Shown here one piece after another: positions 23,740-34,900 of a DNA stretch of 64,000 nt; position 1 is the first letter of the stretch; each line of letters starts with the position of its first letter. Both the position numbers and the translations under genes were made by a program. The notes beneath the pieces were generated by a model that saw only the letters and a list, made by a program, of their open reading frames with translations, was not told where the DNA came from and did not search any database. The stretch is from a bacterium (GTDB lineage: Bacteria; Armatimonadota; Fimbriimonadia; Fimbriimonadales; Fimbriimonadaceae), in assembly GCA_013823945.1 (NCBI GenBank), contig PNMZ01000002.1:496001-560000 (forward strand), written 5' to 3'.

Positions 23740-25935
23740 ATGGGTAACATCACCCAAGCCGTTATGATGGATCATTGCCGCCGCGTCTGCGTCATCGGAG
23801 CCGGGACGATGGGGTCAGGGATTGCCGCCCACCTCGCCAATCTTGGTTTCGATGTAACCATTCTTGAACAAACAAAGCATCTCGCCGACGAAAAGTTGGC
23901 TCACGCGGCAAAGCTTCGCCCGCCCCATTTCTTCCTTCCCGGAACCGCAAACACAATCAAAACAGGTTCGATTTCTGATGACCTCGACGCCATCTGCAAT
24001 GCAGATTGGGTCTGCGAAGCAATCATCGAAAAGCTTGACGCAAAAAAGTCCCTCTTTGAACTCATTGACCCACTCATTCGCGAAGAAGCATTCATATCCA
24101 CCAACACCAGCGGACTTGAAATCAATCTCCTCATTGAAGGACGCTCCGATTCATTCCGGCGCAAGTTCGTCGGTACTCACTTCTTTAACCCCCCTCGCTA
24201 CCTCAAGCTCCTTGAATTGATCCCGACCCAAGAAACAGACCCGGCCGTGATTGATGCGTATGTTAAATTTTTCCACGACTCAGCGGCCCGACGATGTGTC
24301 GTTGTCAAAGACACCCCTGGGTTTATTGCCAACCGCTACGGTATGTGGAGCATGTATCACGCCGTCCAAGTGGCAGAAAAACTTGGTCTTACAATTGAAG
24401 AAGTTGATGCCATCACAGGCCCATTCATTGGTCGACCAAAATCTGCCAGCTTCCGGCTCAATGATCTTGTCGGACTCGACATCATGGAAGATATCGCCAG
24501 GAACTTGATCGAGCGATGCCCTCATGATCCGCATACTGATGTCCTCAATACTCCCAAAAGCATTGCCTATCTCATCGAGAAAGGATGGATCGGATCGAAA
24601 GCGGGACAAGGCTTCTATAAAAAAGAGGGCAATCAATTTGTCAGTTTTGATCTCAAGACCCACGCTTATCGCGAAACCCTAGCTCCCAAACTGCCAACCC
24701 TGGATGAACTCGGTCGCCTTCCGTTTGGAGAACGCCTCCGAACCGCTTTAGCTGATAAGTCCGAAGTGGGAGAATTTCTCCGGCTCTATCTCAAGCCTGC
24801 CCTTCAATACGCTGACTCAATAAAAGCTGAAATCGCCCATAACGTACGCGATTTTGACCGAGTGATGCAGTGGGGATTCGGCTGGGAGCATGGTCCCTTC
24901 GCAACGATTGATGCGATTGGAGCCGAAAATCTCGAAATCTCCGCGAAGCCTTACTTTCAAGGCCCGGAAATCCAAAGTAACGCGGGAATATACTTCACTC
25001 CAGTTTCCGAACCAGAATTCGCGTCCATTCAGGACTTCCCCATCCTGAGTCAACACGAAGGATTTAATGTTCGTGACATGGGAGACGGAGTCCATGCTAT
25101 TACCACAACATCGAAAATGGGGGTCATCGCCCCAGCTTTGGTCAAGTCACTTACCGAATATCTTGATTCTGGATCGAGCCAGAGGTTTGTTCTGACCAGC
25201 GAAGCCCGAGTATTCAGTGCTGGATTTGATCTGAAATTCTTTGTCGACCGCATCGAAGCAAACGATTTCGACGCCATTGACCAAGCAATCGCTGACTTTC
25301 AAAATCTCAACTCCACAATCGGTCGATTCCCCTCCGTTGCTGCCGTTTGGGGCTTCTGTATCGGTGGCGGATTCGAGCTCGCCGCGGGATGCACTTTTAT
25401 CGCCGCTTCGCCAGAGACTCAAATTGGGCTACCCGAAGCGTTGGTTGGCCTTATTCCGGGCGGCGCCGGTAATGCGGTCATGCGCCTGCGTGCTCAAGCC
25501 GGCGGAGCAAAAAGACTTGTCGAAGCGGCCCAGCTCCTCGCGACTGGCACCTTGTCCACCAATGCTGACGACGCCCGGCGAATTGGATACCTTCGAGACG
25601 AAGACATCACCGTATACCACCCCGACCGCCTTCTGACCGAAGCCAAATCCCTCGTCCTCAAAGCAGAACCGCTTGTCCGAGCAAGTTGGCAAGAAATTAA
25701 CGGCCCCGTCAAAGGCATGATCGATCGAATGCAGCAGGAACTCGTAAAACTAGGTGTCCTCAGCAATCACGACCAAGTCATCAATGATAAAGTGAAGCAC
25801 GTCTTCGCTGATGCAACCAGCTGGGAAGATGCAAACGATCGAGAGCGAAAGGCTTTTGTTGAGCTTTGTCGCGAAGGTCTCAGTCTGGCTCGAATGCGTC
25901 ACATGTTGGAAAACAACAAGCCCCTCCGGAACTAA
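23740..25935 (+). CDS. fadN: Fused 3-hydroxyacyl-CoA dehydrogenase and enoyl-CoA hydratase (FadN type)
   Basis: This 731-residue protein performs two steps of beta-oxidation. The HAD half is first (about 12-400): VCVIGAGTMGSGIAAHLANL is the NAD-binding loop, followed by FVGTHFFNPPRYLKLLELIP with the catalytic His and PGFIANRYG. The hydratase half (about 440-650) has FSAGFDLKF (oxyanion hole), FCIGGGFELAAGCTFIAA and LPEALVGLIPGGAGN with both catalytic Glu positions. The order dehydrogenase-then-hydratase matches Bacillus FadN, opposite to E. coli FadB. A thiolase gene is not adjacent; etfB follows after 5 bases. The first ATG (23740) or one at 23764 may be the start. Confidence 0.94.
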   Translation: MGNITQAVMMDHCRRVCVIGAGTMGSGIAAHLANLGFDVTILEQTKHLADEKLAHAAKLRPPHFFLPGTANTIKTGSISDDLDAICNADWVCEAIIEKLDAKKSLFELIDPLIREEAFISTNTSGLEINLLIEGRSDSFRRKFVGTHFFNPPRYLKLLELIPTQETDPAVIDAYVKFFHDSAARRCVVVKDTPGFIANRYGMWSMYHAVQVAEKLGLTIEEVDAITGPFIGRPKSASFRLNDLVGLDIMEDIARNLIERCPHDPHTDVLNTPKSIAYLIEKGWIGSKAGQGFYKKEGNQFVSFDLKTHAYRETLAPKLPTLDELGRLPFGERLRTALADKSEVGEFLRLYLKPALQYADSIKAEIAHNVRDFDRVMQWGFGWEHGPFATIDAIGAENLEISAKPYFQGPEIQSNAGIYFTPVSEPEFASIQDFPILSQHEGFNVRDMGDGVHAITTTSKMGVIAPALVKSLTEYLDSGSSQRFVLTSEARVFSAGFDLKFFVDRIEANDFDAIDQAIADFQNLNSTIGRFPSVAAVWGFCIGGGFELAAGCTFIAASPETQIGLPEALVGLIPGGAGNAVMRLRAQAGGAKRLVEAAQLLATGTLSTNADDARRIGYLRDEDITVYHPDRLLTEAKSLVLKAEPLVRASWQEINGPVKGMIDRMQQELVKLGVLSNHDQVINDKVKHVFADATSWEDANDRERKAFVELCREGLSLARMRHMLENNKPLRN

Positions 25936-25940
25936 TCCCC

Positions 25941-26681
25941 ATGAAAATTCTTGTTCCCATCAAACGGGTCATTGACCCCTATGCGAAAGTAAAACCTCTG
26001 GATGACGGTACCGGCCTCAACCTCTCCGGAGTCAAATTCGAGATCAACCCGTTCGATGAAATTGCTGTTGAAGAAGCCGTTCGCCAGAAAGAAAAGAACC
26101 CTGAAATCCAAATCATTGTCGTAAGTATTGGCGGTCCAGAATCCGAGGAGCAACTACGAAAAGCCTTGGCTATGGGAGCCGATGAGGCTCTCCACGTTGA
26201 AACAACCGACCAACTCGATCCCAGCATCGTTGCAAAAGAACTCACCGCGGTGGTCAAAGAGCAAAATCCGACCGTGATTCTCTTGGGCAAGCAGGCAACC
26301 GATAACGACAACAATCAAACCGCTCAAATGCTTGCCGCCCAGCTCGAATGGCCACAAGCCACTTTTGCCAGCAAAATTGAGTTCAATGATGGCAAGGCCA
26401 ATGTCACGCGAGAAACGGATACGGGCGAAGAAGTCCTCGCCATCCCTCTCCCATGCGTGATCACGACTGACCTCCGATTGAATGAACCCCGATTCATCCC
26501 CCTGCCCGGAATTATCAAAGCTCGCAGCAAACCGTTGACCAAATTAGAGAGACAAACCTCAGATCAGCCCCGAGTAGAAGTCCTGTCATATACAGCACCC
26601 CCAACTCGATCTGCTGGCAAAAAAGTCGCGACAGTTGACGAACTTATTGCCGAACTCAAATCAAAAGGAGCGTTGGCGTGA
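25941..26681 (+). CDS. etfB: Electron transfer flavoprotein, beta subunit
   Basis: Starts at the ATG of 25941 (MKILVPIKRVIDP), the family-typical N-terminus, not at the longer upstream frame that overlaps fadN. 246 residues. The AMP-binding ETF domain is shown by VGVKQ-like VPIKRVIDPYAKVKPLDDG, INPFDEIAVEEAVRQKEK and LLGKQATDNDNNQTAQMLA. It accepts electrons from acyl-CoA dehydrogenases, such as the one at 20067. It ends with GTGA, overlapping the etfA start by 4 bases; fadN, etfB and etfA form one operon. Confidence 0.96.
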   Translation: MKILVPIKRVIDPYAKVKPLDDGTGLNLSGVKFEINPFDEIAVEEAVRQKEKNPEIQIIVVSIGGPESEEQLRKALAMGADEALHVETTDQLDPSIVAKELTAVVKEQNPTVILLGKQATDNDNNQTAQMLAAQLEWPQATFASKIEFNDGKANVTRETDTGEEVLAIPLPCVITTDLRLNEPRFIPLPGIIKARSKPLTKLERQTSDQPRVEVLSYTAPPTRSAGKKVATVDELIAELKSKGALA

Positions 26682-27568
26682 ATCTCCTCCTGATTGCTTT
26701 CGACTCTGAAGATGCCGTCACATGTGCCGCTTTCGGGCAATCGTCTAATCACCCATTCGACATTCTCCAACTGACCGGATTGCCCGCAACAAATCTGGGA
26801 GCGGGAAAAGTCATCAGCTTGGATCTGCCTTCCCTGCCGCCTGCTGACTATTTTGCCGCTGCTCTCAAACCAATCGCCGAATCCTATGATCGGGTCGCGG
26901 CTGTTAGCTCCATGCGCGGTAAAGATGCCCTCCCACGTCTTGCTGGACTCCTCGACTGGCCCATGATCTCCGACATAACAGAAATTGTCGATGAAAAGAC
27001 CTTTATCCGGCCAATTCTTGCCGGATCAATCCTAACCAAGGTCCAACTCAACCATCCCAAGGCATTCCTTACATTCCGACCCGCCGGATTCCCCGCTCCA
27101 AATCTAGCGGGAGAAAGCTCAGTCGAATCGGTAAGCCCAGGGTGGAAGGGTACTTCTAAACGGCTTTCCGAATCACTCAGCGAAGGAGGTCGACCAGACC
27201 TCGCCACTGCAAAAGTTGTCGTCAGCGGAGGACGTCCACTCAAGGACGCCGAGACTTTTGAGAATCTCGTTGGTGGATTAGCAGACGCTTTGGGCGGAGC
27301 TGTCGGAGCTACTCGCGCCGCCGTCGACTCCGGAATCGCCGCGAACGAACTTCAAGTTGGTCAAACTGGCAAGATCGTTGCTCCTGATCTTTACATCGCG
27401 GCTGGGATCAGTGGATCAACTCAGCATATGGCGGGAATCAAAGACTCAAAAATCATTGTTGCGATCAACATCGACGGCGATGCACCCATCTTTGATATTG
27501 CGGATTATGGGCTGGTAGCTGATCTTTTTGATGCCCTACCCGAGCTTACGCAAAAGCTCCAGAAGTAG
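26678..27568 (+). CDS. etfA: Electron transfer flavoprotein, alpha subunit
   Basis: A 296-residue partner of EtfB that holds FAD. The N-terminal part is the ETF domain; the C-terminal FAD domain is clear: VVSGGRPLKDAETFENLVGG, GAVGATRAAVDSGIAA, QVGQTGKIVAPDLYIAAGISG and STQHMAGIKDSKIIVAINID. The GTG start overlaps the stop of etfB. With EtfB it forwards electrons from beta-oxidation to the quinone pool through an ETF dehydrogenase that is not present here. The last 23 bases overlap the convergent serine hydrolase gene. Confidence 0.96.
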   Translation: MNLLLIAFDSEDAVTCAAFGQSSNHPFDILQLTGLPATNLGAGKVISLDLPSLPPADYFAAALKPIAESYDRVAAVSSMRGKDALPRLAGLLDWPMISDITEIVDEKTFIRPILAGSILTKVQLNHPKAFLTFRPAGFPAPNLAGESSVESVSPGWKGTSKRLSESLSEGGRPDLATAKVVVSGGRPLKDAETFENLVGGLADALGGAVGATRAAVDSGIAANELQVGQTGKIVAPDLYIAAGISGSTQHMAGIKDSKIIVAINIDGDAPIFDIADYGLVADLFDALPELTQKLQK

Positions 27569-28613
27569 CCGCTTCCCAAGCCAAATCAAAGAACTCAGGT
27601 CGTACTTGGCTGATCTGCATGTCACCATCGACAGGATGAACCCGGTTGGTAAGCAAAGCCGCAAAAACCATAGCGTCAGGATCAACCCAAAGACACGTTC
27701 CCGTGTAGCCCGTATGTCCAAAGCTCCTCAGCCCGAACTTAACTCCTGCACTCGATCCAGATGGTGATTTTGTATCAAATCCAAGTGCCCTCGAAGATGC
27801 CGATGAGCCAATATCAATCCATTCGCCAAATTCTGATCCCAAGACGTCTTGCCCCGATACTAGCACTTGTCCAAACTTTGCAACTCCTCCGATTGGCGAA
27901 AATAACCCCGCGTTGCCACTCACCCCTCCCAAGATATAAGCAATCGGGTCATGTACCGTTCCACAGATGAACTCGCCGACACTCCACTCCTCTCCGCGCT
28001 CCCGAGCCAATTCTCTTCGCCAACCCGGAGTTGCCTCCGTCGGAGCAATTTGACCGACCATGTGTGGCCCCGGTCTATAAAACGCTTCAATTCCATGCGG
28101 GGAATGAAACTCCGAATGAACAAACTCAGCCAGATTTTTTCCCGATATCCGCTCAACAATCGCCATTAAATTAACGAACCCAAGGCATGAATAAGCCATT
28201 TTCTCGCCCGGTTTTGCCACAGGACTTGAACCTAATATCCTCGTTCTCGCCTCCGATGCATCAGTGACCTTCCCTGCCAATGCATCGTACGGCTTGAGCC
28301 CGCAATCATGGAGAAGCAGGTTCCGGATTGTCCCATCTCCGAGCTTAGATTCCGGCAAAACATCGCGCACGGGCGTATCGAGTCGAACTTCACTCTTTCG
28401 GACAAGCTCATAAACTGCCATAGTCGTACTCATCACTTTAGTGACGCTCGCCATATCCCACCAGGTCGAGCCGTCAACCCACTCCCCTCCGTACGTCCGA
28501 GTGCCAACCCAACCCACACCAATCTTGTCGGGAGTTCCGTAGCAATAGGCTGCTCCCGGAAAGGCCCGCTTCTCAATCCACCGCGTTAACGCCTCATTGA
28601 TGACTTCATTCAT
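27546..28613 (-). CDS. Beta-lactamase-family serine hydrolase (class C/PBP-like fold)
   Basis: 355 residues, no clear signal peptide. Active-site Ser56-x-x-Lys59 is in MASVTKVMST; Tyr is present in MAYSCLGF (the usual YxN reads YSC, so the Asn is replaced by Cys) and the third motif HTG is in FGHTGYTGT. Family members are esterases, D-aminopeptidases or peptidoglycan-related hydrolases rather than resistance enzymes in most cases. It is the last gene of the minus-strand envelope cluster, overlapping the stop of the GH20-like gene by a single base. Confidence 0.9.
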   Translation of the reverse strand: MNEVINEALTRWIEKRAFPGAAYCYGTPDKIGVGWVGTRTYGGEWVDGSTWWDMASVTKVMSTTMAVYELVRKSEVRLDTPVRDVLPESKLGDGTIRNLLLHDCGLKPYDALAGKVTDASEARTRILGSSPVAKPGEKMAYSCLGFVNLMAIVERISGKNLAEFVHSEFHSPHGIEAFYRPGPHMVGQIAPTEATPGWRRELARERGEEWSVGEFICGTVHDPIAYILGGVSGNAGLFSPIGGVAKFGQVLVSGQDVLGSEFGEWIDIGSSASSRALGFDTKSPSGSSAGVKFGLRSFGHTGYTGTCLWVDPDAMVFAALLTNRVHPVDGDMQISQVRPEFFDLAWEAATSGAFA

Positions 28614-31144
28614 TACAGAATCGTCACCCCGTGCAATCGCAACCCCGCCGCCGAATGTGACGCAACCAGTTCTACGGACTTCACCCGCTTTCCACCAGTT
28701 TCAATCCGAACCGCACTCACTGTGTTCTTTCGTGGGGACGCCATGGTCGCCTTGGTATCTCTTACCGAGCGAACATGCATCCCGTACCGAATCTCGTGAT
28801 CCGATTTTGTCCCATCGGTGTAATGAACAATGGCATGACCAGCCAGGGCTACGTCGGTGATTGTCGCCGCCGAATCCATCGCGAGTATGATCGCTTTCGC
28901 GGTCTGATCAATCGGCAAGGTTAGATGATGAGGCGATGCAAATGCTCGCGAAGTAGTCACCCCAAACAACTGCTGAGGTTCCATCTTCTGAATCTTGTAT
29001 GGACCTATTTTCTCAACTTCGCCCCCCGCAGGGCCAAGGGCAAATCCGTCGACTGCCTTCACGATCTGGCGTCCGCCAAAGTACCAACGTTGCATCAATT
29101 CCGCTGGATCATAGCCAAGCTTATCAGGCATTTCTGTCCGGCCACTCCAAGCATATTCAGCCATCAAAATAAATGCCGAAAACTGTTGAAACTCACGAAC
29201 CATATTCGCTTCGCTCGATTCATATCCTGCCCAAGTAGTTTGTAACACCCCCGCATCGTTCCGAATTGCGCTGAGCGTAAATCCACGGATATTGTTCGGG
29301 CGATACCAAGTGCTTGCGATCGGGCGCAAGCCCAAATCCTTAAAGAGCTTCAATGAGCGATCAAACACATCTGGATTGGGATCATTTCGGTAGTGCCAGT
29401 CCGCCACATATGTCCCTTTTTTGAGCATTTTCCGCCGCACCACAGCCGCTTCTTTGCTTGGGGCATGCATGGCATCGACCGCCTCCCCTTGCGCCAACAG
29501 CATATCTCCCCAAAGCATCATTTCCGCGTTGTTATCTTCCGCAATCTTCTGCAAAAGCGGCACCCCTTGTTGCCACAATCGAGTCGTTAAATTCTTATCA
29601 TCAATCCCCCGATTGTCAATCTCGTCGAGACCAAAGTGAAAGACTTTCGGCTTGGTGAGATCTGCAACCTCACCCCACAACTGGTTCAAAATCTCTCGAG
29701 TACGCGCTTTGCGAACGTCAATTGTGTACGGGATTTTTGGATTCACTGCCAGATCCAAGTTCTTGTCATTGCGGAAAAACCACTCCATGTGCCCCATGCT
29801 CTGCACAAGCGGGATGAACTGAAATCCAATAGACCGATAATGCTCGACGAGCTTCACCAAGTCAGGTGTTTTCATCGTGATCGGGTTCTCGATTCCCGGC
29901 AACGCTTTCCATTGAGTTTGCTCGGCTTGCAGAACGATCTTATTGAGCTTGACGGGGGCTAAAACCCGATCACTCAACTTCCCCTGAAATGCCACTGCCG
30001 TCGGTCCAACAAACAAATGCGCCCCGCGCCATTGTGCGCTCGGCCAATCAGTGACCGTCGCTCTGGGCAAAACAATGGACTGCCCTTGAAACTGCACTAT
30101 CTGCGCCAAAGTTCGGAGTCCATAACGCGCTCCGTCCAAACTTTGCCCTACGATCATAACTCCCGAATCACCCACTTCCAAGCGATAACCATTGGACTTA
30201 GTAACTCCCGGTGAAACACTCACCCGAACTGATACAGGCTGGCCTGCTTTCTCCCAATCCCAACTTCCGCCAATGAATCTTTCAAACCAAGCCTTTTCTC
30301 CTTCCAAACCTGCAGGCAGTGTTAAGTCAAATCCTCCTCCACAGGCCAGGTAACCGGATCCGCGATCGAAAATCTTCGGTTTCGGGACAATTGGAAACCG
30401 CTTCACATCAGGCCCTTGAGCAGATTGAATGGGTTGCTTTGCCAGAGCGAGTTCAGTTCTATCCGTACCCGGTTGCCCGACGGGATCAATCGTCAGCTCA
30501 TATTCAAATTGCACCGTGCCCTGAGGCTTGATCTCCTGGTTATTCAATCCCAGCCAAAACAGTTCTTTTCCGTCTGCCCATTCGATTGTGTAGTTCCGAG
30601 CATCCATCACATAAACTGGTTGTCGCGAGGTCATAGTCACGCGAGCTGCCGGAGCATTAAATACCAGTTGCCGACCTTGACCAAAGACTCGCTGTTCAAA
30701 AGTTGAACCCTCCTTCACAGGCTTATCTAACATGGGAACCTGGGCGCCATCCATGGCAAGACTTCCTTGGTCTACAAACGGTGCCCAAAGCCGCCCCAGC
30801 GTGTACTCCAGCATTACAGGCTTTTCGCCCCGCCATCGAAACTCCGCAGTTGCCCGAAAACCCTTTTCTGTCGGATAAAACGTTTGCCGGTTTGCAACCT
30901 CACCATCATCTGAATCTGCAATAACAGTAAAGGAGCCATTCTCTCCCGGATACACCTTGACCGGCTTCCAAGCTGAACTGAAGTATCCCTTTGTCCAGCC
31001 CTTCTCATAATATTGAAACCCCGATCCTTCAATAAGGGCAACTTCGCCGACCTTGACTTCTAAACCTCGAAACGAGGTGTAACTCAATGAAACTGGCGGC
31101 ACAGCCGAAATCGTTGAAATCCCAAAAACCAAAGCCGCAAACAT
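28613..31144 (-). CDS. Exported family 20-like glycoside hydrolase (beta-N-acetylhexosaminidase-like)
   Basis: A 843-residue protein with a signal peptide (1-15). The N-terminal 270 residues are beta-rich; the GH20b-like part precedes DGARYGLRTLAQIVQ, a conserved segment before the TIM barrel. Barrel features are HLFVGPTAV, GFQFIPLVQSMGHMEWFF and the catalytic Asp-Glu pair in VFHFGLDEIDNRG; one Gly of the classical HxGGDE motif is Leu here. It likely removes N-acetylhexosamine from glycans such as peptidoglycan fragments, but the changed motif leaves substrate open. Transcribed as part of the envelope cluster, with its own TAGAAT box. Confidence 0.85.
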   Translation of the reverse strand: MFAALVFGISTISAVPPVSLSYTSFRGLEVKVGEVALIEGSGFQYYEKGWTKGYFSSAWKPVKVYPGENGSFTVIADSDDGEVANRQTFYPTEKGFRATAEFRWRGEKPVMLEYTLGRLWAPFVDQGSLAMDGAQVPMLDKPVKEGSTFEQRVFGQGRQLVFNAPAARVTMTSRQPVYVMDARNYTIEWADGKELFWLGLNNQEIKPQGTVQFEYELTIDPVGQPGTDRTELALAKQPIQSAQGPDVKRFPIVPKPKIFDRGSGYLACGGGFDLTLPAGLEGEKAWFERFIGGSWDWEKAGQPVSVRVSVSPGVTKSNGYRLEVGDSGVMIVGQSLDGARYGLRTLAQIVQFQGQSIVLPRATVTDWPSAQWRGAHLFVGPTAVAFQGKLSDRVLAPVKLNKIVLQAEQTQWKALPGIENPITMKTPDLVKLVEHYRSIGFQFIPLVQSMGHMEWFFRNDKNLDLAVNPKIPYTIDVRKARTREILNQLWGEVADLTKPKVFHFGLDEIDNRGIDDKNLTTRLWQQGVPLLQKIAEDNNAEMMLWGDMLLAQGEAVDAMHAPSKEAAVVRRKMLKKGTYVADWHYRNDPNPDVFDRSLKLFKDLGLRPIASTWYRPNNIRGFTLSAIRNDAGVLQTTWAGYESSEANMVREFQQFSAFILMAEYAWSGRTEMPDKLGYDPAELMQRWYFGGRQIVKAVDGFALGPAGGEVEKIGPYKIQKMEPQQLFGVTTSRAFASPHHLTLPIDQTAKAIILAMDSAATITDVALAGHAIVHYTDGTKSDHEIRYGMHVRSVRDTKATMASPRKNTVSAVRIETGGKRVKSVELVASHSAAGLRLHGVTIL

Positions 31145-31150
31145 GAACTC

Positions 31151-31156
31151 ATTCTA
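31151..31156 (-). promoter_or_regulatory. -10 box of the GH20-like gene, leaderless type
   Basis: TAGAAT on the minus strand ends 6 bases before the ATG at 31144. Confidence 0.55.
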
Positions 31157-31167
31157 CTCAAGCCAAC

Positions 31168-31875
31168 TCAGCGGTAACTTGACCCGTCCAGCACGCGATT
31201 CATAACCGGATAGCTATCTGTGCTGAGTTTCTGCCGGACTCCATTCACCGACCGCCATGTTTCAACAACATGACCTGCTTTTCCCGGATTGCGCACCCAG
31301 GTCTTCGGTTCACCGCTAATCCGCACGATGCGGGGTTCAATCCTCGCGAGCGGTTTTTGCCAAATATCGACTTTCCTCAGTACCGCCGACTGCGCTCTAA
31401 GTTCAACGCGCAGATACTTCCCTTCGGCCCGAACAACCAATTTGACCGGCACGCCGAGATCGTTCCGCCATTTCAAATCGATATTGGGATAAGCGACCGC
31501 CGCATCACGACCCGGTGAAATGTAATTGGGCGCATAGTGGTGAGCGTGCCGTTCAATGACAGGAAACCCCGCTTCTAAAGCCGCGTTATAGATCGTTGTG
31601 CTGGTTTGGCAAACGCCGCCTCCCCAAGCATCAATTAACTGCCCGCCGTAGCTGACCGGAGCCCTTCGATACCCTCGATCGCGACTCCATGGCCCATTCA
31701 GCGAGTTAAAACTAAACTCAGATCCAGGCGCGATCAATTTGCCGTTCAATCGCTCAGCACAGATGCGAGCATTGTGCACTTGGGCCTCCGACCGTCCATC
31801 GAGTTCCGTCACAAAACTGCCCAGAATCCTCTCCGGTTCTTGACGACCTTGAGCAACAAAAACCGCCCCTATCAT
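31168..31875 (-). CDS. VanW family protein (short form)
   Basis: A 235-residue protein with an N-terminal hydrophobic start and the VanW domain: LIAPGSEFSFNSLNGPWSRDRGY, GGGVCQTSTTIYNAALEAG, ERHAHHYAPNYISPGRDAAVAYPNIDLKW-type residues spanning about 110-150 and a C-terminal beta-rich part. VanW proteins occur in envelope and vancomycin-associated clusters, but their chemistry is not settled; the Cys in GGGVCQTS and the His cluster are the most conserved residues. Here it lies between an alpha-2-macroglobulin and the GH20-like enzyme. A second VanW protein is at 59145. Confidence 0.88.
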   Translation of the reverse strand: MIGAVFVAQGRQEPERILGSFVTELDGRSEAQVHNARICAERLNGKLIAPGSEFSFNSLNGPWSRDRGYRRAPVSYGGQLIDAWGGGVCQTSTTIYNAALEAGFPVIERHAHHYAPNYISPGRDAAVAYPNIDLKWRNDLGVPVKLVVRAEGKYLRVELRAQSAVLRKVDIWQKPLARIEPRIVRISGEPKTWVRNPGKAGHVVETWRSVNGVRQKLSTDSYPVMNRVLDGSSYR

Positions 31876-31904
31876 CAGAAATACGAGTGCAATTGCAAAC
31901 GCTT

Positions 31905-34900
31905 TTATCTTCTCACCTCCGCTTTGTTTTGGGCACTCCCTGCTTCAACACCGCGAAGGTACATCGGATAGGCCGTCGTCGGCAAAGCATTCGCAACACC
32001 GGGAGCTTCAGCACGAATCGCATATTCAATAACGTGCTCTCCTTTTCCGAGGCGATGAATGAAAAACGCGGCTTTATCGTCGCCGAAAGTGCTGTTACTC
32101 CACCAATTTGCCCAGTCATATCCTGGCTCTGGTGAGTCCGCATCAACGATTCGACAGTTACTCGGAATCGGATCTTCGATTGCGACGTACTCCAAAGCAT
32201 TGTCAACCGTGATAGTCAATCGACACCGAAATACTTCGCCGGACTTAAACTGTTCAGAAGCCCGCTTTCCTGGCAATAACCGCAGCGAACCGTCTTCTAG
32301 CCGGGTGGCAGCCATCGGTAAGTACTCCCGCTTGATTCGGAAACCTGGTGGGTTCGCTACTGGCTGAGAAGCTTGGGCATAAACCCCTTGGCTGAGGTCA
32401 ATCGCATACTGGCCCTCTCCTTCGCCCTCAAATTGAAGTCTCACTTCGTTTGCACCAGATCGAAGCTCCTTGAGCGGAACAGAGATCATTCTGGCTTTTG
32501 CACCGTAGGCAGCAAATTCAACTGTTTCCAGAATTCGACCATTCAGAGACACGGTGACCGTGCCTTGAGCCGATTGGATGCCCATCTGATCAATGTAAGC
32601 CATCGCGGCTTTGATCGCTTGGCTCGTGCGCCAGGTATCTCCCCATCCCTGAGAAGTCCGCACTTTCATGAGTTGCCGCACGATTTTCGTCGCAAGTTCT
32701 GGTTCAAAGATGAGAGAAGCTTCCAAAGCCCAGCTATCACCTAGCGCATCTCCAACAGTGGCTTCACTCGCGGTGATCGTCATCTCCTTTTTCAGTGCCG
32801 CCCAAACAGTTCTTGCGCGCTGTTTCCATTTTGCAGAGTCACCCCCGCCCGTGTTCGCAACTCTCTCACACCCAATTGCGAGCTGGGCAAGGGAATCGGC
32901 TTCGAAATCGTCATATTTTGATTCGAGTGCCTTACGTACGCCCGCACTCACCGAAAACCGTGATTGCGCCGCAGCCAAAGCCACCATTTCCTGCCGCTGC
33001 CATTGATTTTCTAGCTTTGCCGTTTTCAGGACATCTTCGGCGGCTGGCAGAATACGATCAATCATCGGTTGACCTCCCGTTACACCCGCTTGCCCAACTC
33101 GGAACAGTCCATCAAGAACCAATGCCATCATGCGAGGATCACTTTGGTCATAAGCAAACCATCCGAATCCTCCATCGCCGCGCTGAAGCTCTCTCAGACG
33201 AGCAAAACCTCGCTGAACAACTTCATCAACTTTTGCATCCATTTCTGGACGACTTTGGCCTGTCCGTCGCCAATAATCGCGCACTAAAACCGAAGGAACA
33301 AACCGACTCATAGTTTGTTCAACGCATCCATATGGATAATCAACGAGGCCATCCAATGTTGGTTCAATTGCCGAAAATAAGTTTGGTGAGACTTCTATTC
33401 TCAAATCACCCGTAATCGCTTTAGAATCAATTTCCAAAGCCGCAACAAAGTTATCACCAGTTCGGAGCGCCCCCGCTTGACCAAGACGCCGTGTTTCAAC
33501 GCGAGGCTGAATCCGAACTCTCTGCTCCAATCCATCTGAAAATTGCCCGCCGCGACCCACAATCTTGAGAACACCTTCTCCCATTCCCAAAGCCCGCACT
33601 GTTCGAGTTACAACCTCACGACTTCGCGCCGGAACTTTGACTGTTCCACGAGAATCTCCTTTTAATTCAAGACCAGTTACCGATAAATCATAGGCGACTG
33701 CCATTTCAGCATCCGTCGCATTAGTCAACGTGAACGCCACCTCCTGCTCATCATCCTGAGTTAAGAATTGCGGAAGCGACATCCTGAGCATTAGTTCCTT
33801 CCTTGAAACCACTGAACTGATCCCTTTACCTACACGTGTCTCACGGTCAAAACCAGAGCCAGTAACCCGCCAACTTGTCAAGTTATCAGGCACCCTCACC
33901 GGAATTGTCGCCGTCCCATCCGCCCCGGTCTTGATCGAAGGCGCCCAAAAAGCGGTGTCGGCGAAATCTTTCCGGATCGCCACATTGCTGCCGCCTTTGT
34001 CTTCCCCATCAAGATACAAGTCTGGGAACGAATAGTTGGTAGAAACCACCGTCCACCGTCGAGGATAGAACGAGTCAACGGGGTCTTCCTGATCTTCTCG
34101 AATCTGATAAATCCCTTCATCAACAACTCGCAACGCAACATCTGCTTGGACAGGTCGACCGGATTGATCCTGAGTGGAAACGAGCAGATTGACCGTTTCG
34201 CCCGGGCGCATCTCGTTCCGATCTGGAGTGATCGAAACCTTGAGTTCACGGTTGTCTAACCCAACTTTTGCTCCGCGCTGAGTCTGATAAAACTCCTTTC
34301 CGGCAACTTGAGTGACCGAGACCGTGAAGTTAGGTGAAAAGGCATCGGTAACCGGGATTGAGACCACAGCTTCCGGGCCATCCATCCGAACCACTTGTGA
34401 ACTGAGAATTCCTTCACCTTCGACGGTGAGCCAAATCGCCGCATCATTCATATCTGAGCGGACAACAACTTGAGCGGTATCCCCCACCTTATATTCACGC
34501 GAGTCAAGCGAAACGGACAATCCCGAAGGGCCCTGGTATTCGTCACCTCCGGCTACCCACACATAAGCCTCCGTGCTAATTTCGTTACCACGCCGGTCCA
34601 CGGCAGTGATAACAGCTTTGTAACTTCCACTCTTTTTGGGAGCAAAATCTAAATCTGTCGTCACCCCGGTGAGCCGAACTTTTTGCTTGGTTTCTGTCAC
34701 GAAAGTCCAACCTTCCTTGGAATACAACTCTCGTCCAAATTCAACCGTTGCTTCACCAGCAAGTTCCGCGCTCGAATCACTCGGCTGATTCACTTTGAGA
34801 CTCAAAGCTTGGCCCGGATTGGCAACGTACCGATCAAATTCTGCTTGAAGATCATATTCGCCTCGACTTGCTACTGCCGCACCATCTGCCGAATAGTAAC